The notes beneath the pieces were generated by a model. That model did no database searches, was not told the origin of the DNA, and saw nothing but the letters and a program-made list of their open reading frames with translations. From NCBI GenBank assembly GCA_946548575.1, contig CAMNPT010000004.1, positions 1 to 55,636 on the forward strand: DNA of 55,636 nt. Direction: 5' to 3'. Of this stretch, positions 24,437 through 33,974 are shown in pieces. The position numbers were made by a program, and so were the translations under genes. This stretch comes from an uncultured Clostridium sp. (GTDB lineage: Bacteria; Bacillota; Clostridia; TANB77; CAG-508). Positions within the stretch are counted from its first letter, which is position 1. Each line of letters starts with the position of its first letter.

Positions 24437-25939
24437 TTAATTTAATGGTTTCATAGTTGGGAAAAATATTACATCTCTTATTGATGCTGAATTTGTAAGT
24501 AACATAACTAATCTATCTAATCCTATTCCCATTCCTCCAGTTGGTGGTAAACCAATTTCTAGAGCCTGTACAAAGTCCTCATCCATTCCACCTGCTTCTT
24601 CATCACCTTTTGCCTTTGCTTCAGCTTGTTTTGCAAGTCTTTCATATTGGTCTATTGGGTCATTTAATTCTGAATATGCATTTCCATATTCTCTTCCACC
24701 AATAAATAACTCAAATCTTTCAACTAATTCTGGTTGTTCTTTCTTTCTTTTTGTTAATGGTGATATTTCTACAGGATAATCCATAATAAATGTTGGTTGT
24801 ATTAAAGTTTCTTCTACAAATGTTTCAAAAAATTCATTTATTATATGTCCTCTTGTATTTTTTATTTCTTCAAATTCTACTCCTTTTTCTTTAGCTATAG
24901 CTTGTGCTTCTTCATCAGTTTTTATTGTATTAAAGTCAACTCCTGATACCTCTTTTATAGCATCTATCATAGTTATTCTTCTCCATCCTGGTGTTAAATC
25001 TATTTCTGTTTCTCCATAAGTTATTTTTGTTGTTCCTAATACATTTTTTGCAACTGTTGATATTAATTCTTCAGCTATATTCATCATATCATTGTAATCT
25101 TCATAAGCTGAGTAAAATTCCATGTTTGTGAATTCAGGATTATGTTTAATGTCCATTCCTTCATTTCTAAAATTTTTACCAATTTCAAAGACTTTATCAA
25201 TTCCACCTACAATAAGTCTTTTTAAATTTAATTCTGGCGCAATTCTTAAATACATTTCTAAATTTAATGTATTATGGTGTGTAATAAATGGTCTAGCCGC
25301 ATCTCCTGTTGCTACTGTTGTAAGTGCTGGTGTTTCAACTTCCATATATCCTTTTTTATCCATAAAGGCTCTTATTTCTTTAAATATTTTACTTCTTAAT
25401 ACAAATGTTTCTTTTACTTCAGGATTTACAATTAAATCTGTGTATCTTTGTCTATATCTTAAATCTGGATCTTTTAATCCATGAAATTTCTCTGGTAATG
25501 GTCTTAATGATTTTGTAAGTAATGTTACCTCTTTCGCATGTACAGATATTTCTTCTGTTCTTGTTTTAAATACAAAACCTGTTATTCCAATAATATCTCC
25601 AATATCATAGGTTTTGAATTCTTTATAGCTTTCTTCTCCCAAATCATTTATACTAACATAACTTTGAATTTTTTCATCACAGTCCTGTATAGTGCAGAAT
25701 GAAGCTTTTCCCATTATCCTTTTAGCTATAATTCTTCCTGCAACTGTTACATCTTTTTGTTCAAATTTTTCATAATTTGTTTTTATTTCTCCTGCAGTGT
25801 TTGTTCTATCAAATTTTGTAATTTCATAAGGATTTTTCCCTTGCTCTTGTAACTCTTTTAATTTATCTCTTCTTATTTGCATTAGATGATTTATATCTAA
25901 TTCTTCAGCTGGATTATTTTGATTTTCGTTTTCTTGCAT
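24437..25939 (-). CDS. lysS: lysyl-tRNA synthetase, class II
   Basis: A 500-residue class II LysRS that charges tRNA-Lys in the cytosol. The N-terminal OB anticodon-binding domain covers about residues 60-160 ([19 protein letters not shown]). Motif 2 is [20 protein letters not shown] near 265. The C-terminal motif 3 is [15 protein letters not shown] near 480. An acidic insert ([15 protein letters not shown]) is also typical. The ribosome site is GAGAGG. Length is normal. Confidence 0.96.
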   Translation of the reverse strand: MQENENQNNPAEELDINHLMQIRRDKLKELQEQGKNPYEITKFDRTNTAGEIKTNYEKFEQKDVTVAGRIIAKRIMGKASFCTIQDCDEKIQSYVSINDLGEESYKEFKTYDIGDIIGITGFVFKTRTEEISVHAKEVTLLTKSLRPLPEKFHGLKDPDLRYRQRYTDLIVNPEVKETFVLRSKIFKEIRAFMDKKGYMEVETPALTTVATGDAARPFITHHNTLNLEMYLRIAPELNLKRLIVGGIDKVFEIGKNFRNEGMDIKHNPEFTNMEFYSAYEDYNDMMNIAEELISTVAKNVLGTTKITYGETEIDLTPGWRRITMIDAIKEVSGVDFNTIKTDEEAQAIAKEKGVEFEEIKNTRGHIINEFFETFVEETLIQPTFIMDYPVEISPLTKRKKEQPELVERFELFIGGREYGNAYSELNDPIDQYERLAKQAEAKAKGDEEAGGMDEDFVQALEIGLPPTGGMGIGLDRLVMLLTNSASIRDVIFFPTMKPLN

Positions 25940-25982
25940 TTTTACCTCTCCTTATTTTTATTAAGCTACTTTGTAATAGCTT

Positions 25983-26057
25983 TGGCTGGGGTAGTAAGAT
26001 TCGAACTTACGAATGACCGGGTCAGAGCCGGTTGCCTTACCACTTGGCGATACCCCA
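25983..26057 (-). tRNA. tRNA-Gln (CUG), CCA encoded
   Basis: The minus strand folds as a full cloverleaf: acceptor TGGGGTA/TACCCCA, D stem GCC/GGC, anticodon stem ACCGG/CCGGT around CTCTGAC, T stem GTAAG/CTTAC with loop TTCGAAT, discriminator G and CCA. The anticodon is CTG, reading CAG. The more common UUG glutamine tRNA is not in the window. Confidence 0.93.
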
Positions 26058-26158
26058 ATATTATTGCTATATTATATCAAAAAAATCAGAATAAATAAAT
26101 AGTTTTTAGAAATTTCTTTTAAATAATTATTGATATATAAAAGCCAGAGACTGAAGTC

Positions 26159-26198
26159 AACCCAAATTGTTAAATTTTTTTCTAACAATTTGGGTTTT
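26159..26198. terminator. long hairpin between tRNA-Gln and the YgjP-like gene
   Basis: A 14-base perfect stem, AACCCAAATTGTTA with TAACAATTTGGGTT, encloses a ten-base loop. The T-rich side (TTTTC) is on the plus strand. It may end minus-strand readthrough from the YgjP-like gene before the tRNA. Confidence 0.55.
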
Positions 26199-26226
26199 CT
26201 TCAAAAATTTTCTTTAACTTTAATTT

Positions 26227-26748
26227 TTATATATTTAATAAAATTTCTTCACATTTCTTATAATCTGGTTCATATTTTTTTAACATTTTGTAAAAACTCT
26301 GACAATGTGTTTTATATTTTAAATGGCAATATTGATGTAAGACAATATAATCTATTATTTTTCTGCTATATTTTACAACTTCAGGATTAATTGTTATTTT
26401 ATTATTTTCACAAGTTCCAAGTGTATTTATTTTTGCAATTTCATATTCTTCTGGTGCTATTCCTAACATTATCCTTATTTTTTCCATTGCTCTTTCTATT
26501 TCAACTCTTGCTATTTGCTCATACATTTTTTCTATTGCTAAATCTAATATATCTTTACTTTCCATTTTTTTATATTTATTGGGAAGTGATATTTTTATAG
26601 TTTTATTTTCTACATCTAGTTCTGTTACTTTTGTATTTTTATATGATATTTTTACTTTATAATCTATCCCAAGTACAGGAACTGGATGTCTCTCAATACT
26701 ACTATTCATCATTATTTTTAGATTTGTTTTTCTTTTTACTATATTCAT
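26227..26748 (-). CDS. YgjP-like metallopeptidase domain protein with altered HExxH
   Basis: A 173-residue protein of the DUF45/WLM family. The diagnostic block is IDYIVLHQYCHLKYKTHCQSF. Family members have HELCH-L-x-x-x-N-H-S-x-x-F; here the catalytic Glu is Gln (H138-Q139-Y-C-H142), while the zinc histidines and H148 remain. The codon is CAA, one base from GAA. The region around 85-120 (RVEIERAMEKIRIMLGIAP) is conserved in type. It is either an inactive relative or carries a sequence error. Single gene with AGGAG before its ATG. Confidence 0.75.
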   Translation of the reverse strand: MNIVKRKTNLKIMMNSSIERHPVPVLGIDYKVKISYKNTKVTELDVENKTIKISLPNKYKKMESKDILDLAIEKMYEQIARVEIERAMEKIRIMLGIAPEEYEIAKINTLGTCENNKITINPEVVKYSRKIIDYIVLHQYCHLKYKTHCQSFYKMLKKYEPDYKKCEEILLNI

Positions 26749-26922
26749 TTAATATCACTCCTTACTAAAATTTTTGTTTTACAAATTGTTGTTCGCTTTT
26801 GTTGTTTCTATTTTACATTTTATTTTTTAGTTTGTCAATACTTTTTTATGATTTTTTCAAAATTTTTGTTCGCCATCTTTGTAAGGCTTGATTTTATTGA
26901 ATTTGTATTTTATAAAAAAATA

Positions 26923-26956
26923 TAAGGCAACATTTTTAATGTTACCTTTTTAAAAA
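26923..26956 (-). terminator. terminator of the ffh-rpsP-trmD-rplS operon
   Basis: On the minus strand AAGGTAACAT pairs with ATGTTGCCTT across AAAAA, followed by ATATTTTTTT. It starts immediately after the rplS stop codon. Confidence 0.65.
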
Positions 26957-27547
26957 TTATTCTGATTTATTTTCAGTTTTTTCTTCTTTTTTTACTTCTT
27001 CTACAACTGGTGCTTCTTTTACATCTTCAACAGGTTTTTCTGAAACTGTATCAACAACTTCTTCTACTACAACGTCTTTAGTTTCAACTGCTGGTTTTTC
27101 TTCTGGTGCAGCTTCAACAGGAGTTTCTGTTGTTTCAGCTTCTTCAGCTACAGGTTCTTCTGCTAATTCTTCTTTAATTACTATTTCTCTGTTTTCGATT
27201 CTAGCTCCAACCATTTCCTTAGTTTTAGCTGCTTTACCAACTCTGTCTCTTAAGTAGAATAATCTTGCTCTTCTTGCTTTACCTACTCTTACTAATTCTA
27301 CTTTTTCTACTAATGGTGAATGTACTAAAAATGTTTTTTCAACACCAACACCATAAGATATTTTTCTAACTGTAAATGTTTGATTTACTCCTCCTCCTTG
27401 TACTTTTATGATAGTTCCTTCAAATACTTGGATTCTTTCTTTATTTCCTTCTTTTATTCTTACGTGAACTCTAACAGTATTACCAACTTTTAATTCTGGT
27501 ATTTTGTTTTTTAATTGTTCATGTTCAATAGATTTTATTATGTCCAT
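26957..27547 (-). CDS. rplS: ribosomal protein L19 with long acidic C-terminal extension
   Basis: L19 sits at the 30S-50S interface. Residues 1-115 are typical ([53 protein letters not shown]). The usual protein ends here, but this one continues for about 80 residues of Glu/Val/Ala/Pro/Lys-rich low complexity ([19 protein letters not shown] and similar). The reading upstream of 27547 passes through the ribosome site; AGGAGG fixes the [13 protein letters not shown] start. Last gene of the operon. Confidence 0.92.
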   Translation of the reverse strand: MDIIKSIEHEQLKNKIPELKVGNTVRVHVRIKEGNKERIQVFEGTIIKVQGGGVNQTFTVRKISYGVGVEKTFLVHSPLVEKVELVRVGKARRARLFYLRDRVGKAAKTKEMVGARIENREIVIKEELAEEPVAEEAETTETPVEAAPEEKPAVETKDVVVEEVVDTVSEKPVEDVKEAPVVEEVKKEEKTENKSE

Positions 27548-27570
27548 TTTTTTATTCCTCCTTTTCTTTT

Positions 27571-27600
27571 TCGTCCGAGCGGTGTACCTTTTGCACACTT
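27571..27600 (-). promoter_or_regulatory. possible L19 leader element
   Basis: Just upstream of the rplS ribosome site the minus strand reads GTGTGCAAAAGGTACAC then CGCTCGGACG, two small adjacent hairpins that are unusually GC-rich here. Firmicutes rplS genes often carry an autoregulatory leader at this place. The match to that family is a suggestion from position and shape. Confidence 0.35.
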
Positions 27601-27602
27601 CT

Positions 27603-28262
27603 TTATAATAAATCTGGTCTTTTTATCTTTGTTATTTCCAAAGATTTTTCTTGTCTCCATTTTTTTATATTTTGATGATTCCCTGAAAGTAAAACTTCCG
27701 GTACTTTTTCACCTTCAAATATTTCTGGTCTAGTGTATTGCGGATATTCTAAAAACCCGTTTGAAAAACTTTCTTCTTTTATTGAATCTTGTTTCAAAAC
27801 ACCTTTTACATATCTGGATATACTATCTATTAACACCATAGCTGGTATTTCGCCACCTGTTAATACATAATCTCCAATTGATATTTCTTCATCCACAATT
27901 TTATCTAATACTCTTTGATCTATTCCTTCATAATGTCCACAAAGTATAATTAAATGTTCTTGATTTGATAATTCTTCTACTTTTTTTTGGTTCATTTTTT
28001 TTCCTTGTGGTGACATATATATAACTTTTGCATCTTCAGCATTTATTGATTTATATGCATCATATACAACATCAGGCATAATTACCATTCCTGCACCACC
28101 ACCATATGGAGTATCATCAACTTTTTTGTGTTTATCTTTAGAAAAATCTCTAATATTAATCAAATTAATTTGTATTAGCTTTTTCTCTAAAGCTTTTCCA
28201 ATGATACTTTGTTTTAAACTATCAAACATTTCTGGGAAAAGCGTTAAAACATCAAATTTCAT
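27603..28262 (-). CDS. trmD: tRNA (guanine-N1)-methyltransferase TrmD
   Basis: A 219-residue SPOUT methyltransferase making m1G37 in CNN-decoding tRNAs from SAM. It opens with [13 protein letters not shown]; the knot motifs are [22 protein letters not shown] and [13 protein letters not shown]. The four-residue longer reading contains the ribosome site GGAGG, so ATG 28262 is used. The C-terminal helical domain is present ([20 protein letters not shown]). Operon order L19-TrmD-RimM-KhpA-S16 is classical. Confidence 0.95.
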   Translation of the reverse strand: MKFDVLTLFPEMFDSLKQSIIGKALEKKLIQINLINIRDFSKDKHKKVDDTPYGGGAGMVIMPDVVYDAYKSINAEDAKVIYMSPQGKKMNQKKVEELSNQEHLIILCGHYEGIDQRVLDKIVDEEISIGDYVLTGGEIPAMVLIDSISRYVKGVLKQDSIKEESFSNGFLEYPQYTRPEIFEGEKVPEVLLSGNHQNIKKWRQEKSLEITKIKRPDLL

Positions 28263-28279
28263 TTTTACCTCCATATTAT

Positions 28280-28786
28280 TTAAATTAAACCTGGTAATAA
28301 ATGAACTATTATTTTTTTATTATCAATATCAATTTCTTTTATAACATCATCGATTCCTGGTAATAAAATTTCTTTTTCTAATTCATTTTTTATAACATAT
28401 ATATCATTACTTCCAGTATTATAAATATCTTTTATAATTCCAAGTAATTTTCCTTCATCAGTATATACCTCTAAACCAATCAAATCCACTATGTAATAAG
28501 TTCCTTTCTCAAGAGGTTCTAGATTTTCTCTATCAACTATTATTAAACCATCACGAAGCAAATTTGCTTGTTCTATGGTATCTATACCTTTAAATTTAAT
28601 CAAAGCCATATTTTTATGTTCTTGTGCTTTTTCTATTTCATATTCTTTCTTTGTATTTTGACTTTCAATATAGACTTTCTTTAATATATTAAATTTATTT
28701 ATGTCATCTGTAAAAGGTTTTACTTTTACCATGCCCTTTATACCAAAAGTATTTACAATTTTACCAATTTCAAGATATTTTGTCAT
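28280..28786 (-). CDS. rimM: ribosome maturation factor RimM
   Basis: A 168-residue 16S processing factor that binds S19 on the 30S subunit. The N-terminal RimM beta-barrel has IGKIVNTFGIKGMVKVKPF and the central RDGLIIVDRENLEPLE. The C-terminal PRC barrel begins with YYIVDLIGLEVYTDEG and ends with ELEKEILLPGIDDVIKEID. Length is normal. It lies between trmD and khpA with short gaps. Confidence 0.93.
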   Translation of the reverse strand: MTKYLEIGKIVNTFGIKGMVKVKPFTDDINKFNILKKVYIESQNTKKEYEIEKAQEHKNMALIKFKGIDTIEQANLLRDGLIIVDRENLEPLEKGTYYIVDLIGLEVYTDEGKLLGIIKDIYNTGSNDIYVIKNELEKEILLPGIDDVIKEIDIDNKKIIVHLLPGLI

Positions 28787-28803
28787 TTTTAATTCCTTTC
28801 TAA

Positions 28804-29034
28804 TTATCCAAGAAATTCAACTGACACTTTTTTATGTTCTTTTGTAGCTACAGCTTTCATTACAGTTCTAATAGATTTAGCAAGTCTACCTTGTTTTCCT
28901 ATTACTTTTCCCATATCTGTCTCTGCAACTTTAACTTCAAATTTAACATCTTTTTCTCCACTTATAGTATTAATTTCAATTGCATCTTTGTTATCAACTA
29001 AATTTGAAATAATTGTTTTTAAAATTTCTTCCAT
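28804..29034 (-). CDS. khpA: KH domain RNA-binding protein KhpA
   Basis: A 76-residue single KH domain with the GxxG-type loop in MGKVIGKQGRLAKSIRTVM. In Firmicutes, KhpA pairs with KhpB/Jag and affects cell size and RNA metabolism. Its place between rpsP and rimM is the conserved one. Short gaps imply cotranscription. Confidence 0.9.
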   Translation of the reverse strand: MEEILKTIISNLVDNKDAIEINTISGEKDVKFEVKVAETDMGKVIGKQGRLAKSIRTVMKAVATKEHKKVSVEFLG

Positions 29035-29055
29035 TTCTATTTTCCCTTCGAAATA

Positions 29056-29289
29056 TTATTTTGTTTTTTCAATAATATCTTTAACAGTATCTGTTGGTTT
29101 TGCACCATTTTTTATCCATTTTTGTACTTTTTCATTATCTAATACAACAGTTACTGGGTTTGTCATTGGATCATATGTTCCTAATTTCTCTATTATTTTA
29201 CCATCTCTAGGACTTCTTGAATCTGCAACAACTATGTGGTAAAATGGAGCTTTTTTCTTTCCTTGTCTTTGTAATCTAATTTTTACCAT
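29056..29289 (-). CDS. rpsP: ribosomal protein S16
   Basis: A 77-residue small-subunit protein: [38 protein letters not shown], then the shorter C-terminus ([18 protein letters not shown]). A longer reading to 29304 runs over the GGAGGTGA ribosome site, so ATG 29289 is the start. It lies between ffh and khpA in the classical order. Confidence 0.96.
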   Translation of the reverse strand: MVKIRLQRQGKKKAPFYHIVVADSRSPRDGKIIEKLGTYDPMTNPVTVVLDNEKVQKWIKNGAKPTDTVKDIIEKTK

Positions 29290-29341
29290 TATCTTCACCT
29301 CCAAAATTATATATATAAATTTAAAAAATAAAAAACTAAAA

Positions 29342-30694
29342 TTAAAATTTAAAATTTTTTAAAGTATTTTCATCAATACCATTAAATAATTTTTTCATAC
29401 TTCCTTTATTTGATTTCATTTTTTTCATCATTTTTTGTGTCATTTCAAATGATTTTATGAATTTGTTTATGTCTTGTATTTGTGTTCCACTACCTTTTGC
29501 TATACGTTGTCTACGACTTGCATTTAAAAGTTTTGTGTCTCGTTTTTCGGCTTTTGTCATTGAACATATTATTGCTTCTATTTTAACAAATTCCTTATCA
29601 TCTATATCTACATCTTTTAATGCATTCATTCCAGGTATCATTTTTAGTAATGATGAAAATGAACCCATCTTTTTTATTTGTCTTATTTGAGTTAAATAAT
29701 CATCTAAATCAAATTTGTTTTTCTTTAATTTTTTTTCTAACTTTTCAGCTTGTTCTAAATCAAATGATTCTTCTGCTTTTTCTATAACAGATAAAATATC
29801 TCCCATTCCTAGAATTCTACTAGCCATTCTTTCTGGGTGGAATACTTCTATATCACTTAATTTTTCTCCTGTTGCAGCAAATTTGATTGGTCTTCCTGTT
29901 ACTTTTTTTACAGATAATGCTGCACCTCCACGAGTATCACCATCTAATTTAGTTAATACTATTCCATCAATTCCAAGGTCTCCATTAAATTTTTCAGCAA
30001 CATTAACTGCATCTTGACCTGTCATACTATCAACTACCAATAATATTTCGTGAGGTTTTACACCAGCTTTTAATTTTTTTAACTCTTCCATTAATAATTC
30101 ATCAATATGTAAACGTCCTGCTGTATCTATAATGACTACATCATTTAATTTTGAGTATGCAACTGACATTGCTTGTTTTGCAATTAGTACAACATCTTTT
30201 GAATTTTCATTACTATATACAGGTATGTTTAATTGTTTACCAACTACTTCTAATTGCTTTATAGCTGCCGGTCTATAAACATCACATGCAACTAATAATG
30301 GATTTTTGCCTTGTTTTCTTAAAAGATTTGCAAGTTTTCCGGCTGTTGTTGTTTTACCAGAACCTTGAAGTCCAACTAGCATTATTACTGTTGGTGGATT
30401 TGGTGTAAAATTAATTTTACTTTCTGTTCCTCCCAATAATTCGACAAGTTCATCTTTTACAATTTTTACTACTTGTTGACCTGGTGTTAATGATTTTAAT
30501 ACATCTTGTCCAAGAGCTTTCTCTTGAATTGAAGAATTGAATTCTTTTACTATTTTATAGTTTACGTCAGCCTCTAAAAGTGCAAGTTTGACTTCTCTTA
30601 AAATTTCTTTTAAGTCACTTTCAGTAACTCTTGCTTTTCCTCTAAGTTTTTTTGTTATTTCTTGTAATCTAGAAGATAAACCTTCAAAAGCCAT
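29342..30694 (-). CDS. ffh: signal recognition particle protein Ffh
   Basis: The 450-residue SRP54 GTPase that delivers nascent membrane proteins to FtsY. The N domain opens [19 protein letters not shown]. The G domain has G1 [15 protein letters not shown] (about 106-120), DTAGRLH and [13 protein letters not shown]. The Met-rich M domain follows, with the RNA-binding [17 protein letters not shown] helix-turn and a [15 protein letters not shown] tail. Length is normal. Immediately downstream of ylxM, as usual. Confidence 0.97.
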   Translation of the reverse strand: MAFEGLSSRLQEITKKLRGKARVTESDLKEILREVKLALLEADVNYKIVKEFNSSIQEKALGQDVLKSLTPGQQVVKIVKDELVELLGGTESKINFTPNPPTVIMLVGLQGSGKTTTAGKLANLLRKQGKNPLLVACDVYRPAAIKQLEVVGKQLNIPVYSNENSKDVVLIAKQAMSVAYSKLNDVVIIDTAGRLHIDELLMEELKKLKAGVKPHEILLVVDSMTGQDAVNVAEKFNGDLGIDGIVLTKLDGDTRGGAALSVKKVTGRPIKFAATGEKLSDIEVFHPERMASRILGMGDILSVIEKAEESFDLEQAEKLEKKLKKNKFDLDDYLTQIRQIKKMGSFSSLLKMIPGMNALKDVDIDDKEFVKIEAIICSMTKAEKRDTKLLNASRRQRIAKGSGTQIQDINKFIKSFEMTQKMMKKMKSNKGSMKKLFNGIDENTLKNFKF

Positions 30695-30720
30695 AATTTA
30701 CAACTCCATTCAATTATATT

Positions 30721-31068
30721 TTAAACTATATAATGTAATTCTTTTTTTACATTTTCTAATACGATTGCTATTTGTTTGTCTGAATAGTCTTTTTGAATTT
30801 TTGTTAATTCAGATAATGCCTTTGCAATCCTTTTTTCTTGATTTAACGTCCTTTTCATAACTTCTAGCTTTTCTTCGTATTCGAAAAGTTTTTTCTCCCC
30901 TTTCTTAATTATGTCTCTAACTGCTTGTCTTGTAATGTTTTCATTTTCTGCAATTTCTGATAGTGACAAGTCATTGTTATAGTAGTCTTCTATGAATTGT
31001 GCTTGCTTTTTTGTTAAAAGTTTGCCATAAAATTCTAGTAACATACTAATTTTAACTTTTTCATCCAT
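30721..31068 (-). CDS. ylxM: YlxM/p13-like DNA-binding protein (UPF0122)
   Basis: A 115-residue helix-turn-helix protein: LLEFYGKLLTKKQAQFIEDY near the start and LSLSEIAENENITRQAVRDII as the sigma-4-like HTH (about residues 33-55), followed by a charged coiled coil. The gene regularly precedes ffh and is thought to regulate the SRP pathway. The 26-base gap to ffh supports an operon. Confidence 0.92.
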   Translation of the reverse strand: MDEKVKISMLLEFYGKLLTKKQAQFIEDYYNNDLSLSEIAENENITRQAVRDIIKKGEKKLFEYEEKLEVMKRTLNQEKRIAKALSELTKIQKDYSDKQIAIVLENVKKELHYIV

Positions 31069-31161
31069 AGTAACTACCTCTTTTCTTTACAAAGTTTTGT
31101 AATGCTAATATACTTTACACTATTTTTTGTGATTTGTCAAGTGTTTTTAAGAAAAAATACA

Positions 31162-31195
31162 AAATTGCCAAAAGAATTTACTCTTTTGGCAATTT
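31162..31195 (-). terminator. terminator of the 52-aa membrane protein gene
   Basis: A perfect 14-base stem, AAATTGCCAAAAGA with TCTTTTGGCAATTT, is followed on the minus strand by TTGTATTTTTTC. Confidence 0.75.
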
Positions 31196-31216
31196 ATCTT
31201 AATTATTTATTCTATT

Positions 31217-31375
31217 TTAGAATCCTGATACTATAAAACATAAGGCTCTTAATAACACTATTGTTCCAAGTGTTGCTATTATTGTTATAATAACAGTTGA
31301 TGCAGGACTTAATTTTGGAGCCTCTGTTGAACTTGTATTAGTTACATTTGTATTAGTTGTATTTGTTTCTTCCAT
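31217..31375 (-). CDS. small single-helix membrane protein (52 aa)
   Basis: A short frame with AAAGGAGA upstream of the ATG. Residues 1-26 are Thr/Asn/Ser-rich (ETNTTNTNVTNTSSTEAP). Residues 27-50 form one transmembrane helix (STVIITIIATLGTIVLLRAL, then CFIVSGF). It has its own terminator and stands between pheT and ylxM. No family recognised. The clean start site, composition and terminator support a real gene. Confidence 0.6.
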   Translation of the reverse strand: MEETNTTNTNVTNTSSTEAPKLSPASTVIITIIATLGTIVLLRALCFIVSGF

Positions 31376-31459
31376 AATCATTTCTCCTTTGTTCTCATTA
31401 TTTTCTTTATTTTATTATATTTTTTTTATTTTGTCTAGTGTTTTTTTAATTTTTTTTTA

Positions 31460-33865
31460 CTATACTCCTCTAAGCTCTGCTCCTAATTTTTTCTCTAATC
31501 CATCCATCACACACTTCATAACATTATTAATTTCTTCATCACTTAAAGTCTTTTTATTATCTCTAAATATTAAATTATATGCCACACTTTTCTTTCCATT
31601 TCCTATTTTTTCATCTCTATAAATGTCAAATAATTTTATACTTTCTAATATTTTCTTAGCTTTATTTTTTATCAATTTTTCAATTTGACCTACCTCTATT
31701 GCCTCATCAACAACAATTGCAATATCTCTTTCAACTGCTGGGAATTTTGCAACTTCTACATATTTTTTATCTGCTCTTGAATATTTTACAATTTTACTTA
31801 TATTTACTTCTGCTAAATATACCCTTTTTTCTATATCATAATTTGCAAGTACTTCTGGATGAACCTCTCCAATTGTCGCAATTACATCTATACCAACCTT
31901 TATATTTGCACATCTTCCAGGATGATATACCGCATTTTTTGTTTCTTTTTCCACTTCATATTTATTAATGTTAGAAACCTCTAGCACATTTTCTATTATT
32001 CCTTTAAAACTATAGAAGTCTACATCATCTCCATACATTCCTATTGTTAAAATATTTTCTTGTAATGGTATTTCTCCTTTTTCAACTTCTCCTTTTTCAT
32101 TTTTATAGTTTCTAGATATGTCAAATAATTTCACATTTTGGTTCTTTTTGTTTAAATTTAATGACAATGTTTGCAACATACTTGGTACTGTTGTAGGTCT
32201 CATTAGTTTATACTCATCACTTAATGGATTCATAATAGATATTGATTTTTTTATTAGTTCCTTATCTATTTTCACTTTTTCTAAATCTTGTTCACTTACA
32301 AAACCATAAGTATAAATTTCTGATAAACCACTATTAACAAGAATATTTTTTATTTTTTCTTCTATATTTTGCTCTTTATTTCTAACTCCAAGTGTTGTTT
32401 CTGCTTTTATTAATGTAGTTTCTAATTTATCATAACCATAAAATCTAACAACTTCTTCTGCTAAATCTGCTAAATATTCCAAATCCATTCTAAAATATGG
32501 AACAATAGCATAATTATTTTCAACCTTTATTTCCAATTTTTCTAATATATCTATCATTTCTTTTTCTGATATATTTGTTCCTAACAAATTATTTATCTTT
32601 TCTGCATCTAATTTAATTTTATTTATTTTTTGTTTTGTTGGATATATGTCTATCTTTCCATCAACAATCTCTCCTGCTCCTGTTTTTTCTACTAATTCTA
32701 GTGCTCTATTTATAGCTCTTATTGCATTTTCAGAAGATAAACCTTTTTCAAATCTAGATGAGCTTTCAGTTCTTAACCCTAATTGTTTAGCAGTCTTTCT
32801 TATGCTTCCACCATTAAATACAGCTGATTCAAATACAACAGTTTTGGTATTCTCTTCTATTTCAGAATTTAAACCTCCCATAACACCTGCAACTGCAACA
32901 GCCTTTTTATCATCTGCTATCACCAAATTGTTTTCATTTAATTTTCTCTCTTGCTCATCAAGAGTTGTTATCTTTTCTCCATTTTTAGCTCTTCTAACAG
33001 TTATATGCTTTCCTTCAATTGAATTTATATCAAATGCATGCATTGGTTGACCCATTTCTAACATTACATAGTTTGTTATATCTACTATATTATTTATACT
33101 TCTCACACCACAAGCTTTTAATCTTCTTTTCATCCAGTCTGGAGATGGACCAATTTTTACATTTTTTACAACTCTTGCTATATAACGATAGCACAAATCT
33201 GGTGCTTTAATTTCAACATTTAAACCTTCAATTTCTTTTTTATTTTCAACATCCATTTCATCTATATTTTTTCTAGGATTTTTGAATTCTTTACCTAAAG
33301 AAACTGCAGTTTCTCTTCCTAACCCTTCTATTGATAAACAATCAGGCCTATTAGGTGTAATTTCAAAATCTATAATATCTTCTTTTAAATTTAAAACTTC
33401 TACAATATCTTTACCTAATTCTTTTTCATAATAATTAGGTAAAATCATTATTCCATTCTCATTTTGCTCTGGGTAATCAGATTTATCTAATCCTAATTCT
33501 CCAATAGAACACATCATGCCACAAGATTCTATACCTCTTAACATTCCTTTTTTTATTTTAATACCACCTGGTAAGCTAGAACCATCTTTTGCAATAGGTA
33601 CAACATCTCCCTCTTTTATATTATTTGCACCTGTTACAATTTGCACCTGTTCATTACCAATATCAACTTTAGTTACTAGAAGATGATCAGAATCTTCATG
33701 TTTTTTTATTTCTAATATTTTTCCAACAACAACATTTTTTATATCATTTCCTTTTTGTTCTATAGTTTCAACTTTAGAACCTGTCATTGTTAAAATATCT
33801 CCCAAATGTACAGTATCTATATCTATATCACTATATTCTTTTAACCATTCTATACTTGCTTTCAT
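31460..33865 (-). CDS. pheT: phenylalanyl-tRNA synthetase beta subunit
   Basis: An 801-residue subunit of the alpha2-beta2 PheRS. Domains in order: EMAP-like tRNA-binding domain (about 40-150, HEDSDHLLVTKVDIG), B3/B4 editing domain (about 210-390, CYRYIARVVKNVKIGPSPDW; SSRFEKGL), B5 (about 400-470), the catalytic-like core, and the C-terminal FDX-ACB anticodon domain (KFPAVERDIAIVVDEAIEV). Length is normal. It follows pheS with a REP-like inverted repeat in between, under the pheS T-box. Confidence 0.96.
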   Translation of the reverse strand: MKASIEWLKEYSDIDIDTVHLGDILTMTGSKVETIEQKGNDIKNVVVGKILEIKKHEDSDHLLVTKVDIGNEQVQIVTGANNIKEGDVVPIAKDGSSLPGGIKIKKGMLRGIESCGMMCSIGELGLDKSDYPEQNENGIMILPNYYEKELGKDIVEVLNLKEDIIDFEITPNRPDCLSIEGLGRETAVSLGKEFKNPRKNIDEMDVENKKEIEGLNVEIKAPDLCYRYIARVVKNVKIGPSPDWMKRRLKACGVRSINNIVDITNYVMLEMGQPMHAFDINSIEGKHITVRRAKNGEKITTLDEQERKLNENNLVIADDKKAVAVAGVMGGLNSEIEENTKTVVFESAVFNGGSIRKTAKQLGLRTESSSRFEKGLSSENAIRAINRALELVEKTGAGEIVDGKIDIYPTKQKINKIKLDAEKINNLLGTNISEKEMIDILEKLEIKVENNYAIVPYFRMDLEYLADLAEEVVRFYGYDKLETTLIKAETTLGVRNKEQNIEEKIKNILVNSGLSEIYTYGFVSEQDLEKVKIDKELIKKSISIMNPLSDEYKLMRPTTVPSMLQTLSLNLNKKNQNVKLFDISRNYKNEKGEVEKGEIPLQENILTIGMYGDDVDFYSFKGIIENVLEVSNINKYEVEKETKNAVYHPGRCANIKVGIDVIATIGEVHPEVLANYDIEKRVYLAEVNISKIVKYSRADKKYVEVAKFPAVERDIAIVVDEAIEVGQIEKLIKNKAKKILESIKLFDIYRDEKIGNGKKSVAYNLIFRDNKKTLSDEEINNVMKCVMDGLEKKLGAELRGV

Positions 33866-33883
33866 TTTACTCTTCCTTCCTTT

Positions 33884-33971
33884 TCAACCAAGGGGACGGT
33901 CCTTTTGGTTGAACATATTAATTTTTTCTTTACAATTTTTTTCCAACCAAAAGGACCGTCCCCTTGGTTGA
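33884..33971. repeat. pair of inverted REP-like palindromes between pheS and pheT
   Basis: Copies of the recG-side palindrome at 33884-33911 and 33944-33971. They are perfect reverse complements over 28 bases and separated by 32 AT-rich bases. In RNA they would form a long hairpin between the pheS stop and the pheT start. Confidence 0.88.
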
Positions 33972-33974
33972 AAT

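Noticed and set aside
31079..31161. Extra gene between the ylxM start and the hairpin at 31162
   Set aside because: No frame with a ribosome site; only AT-rich spacer, probably holding the ylxM-ffh promoter.
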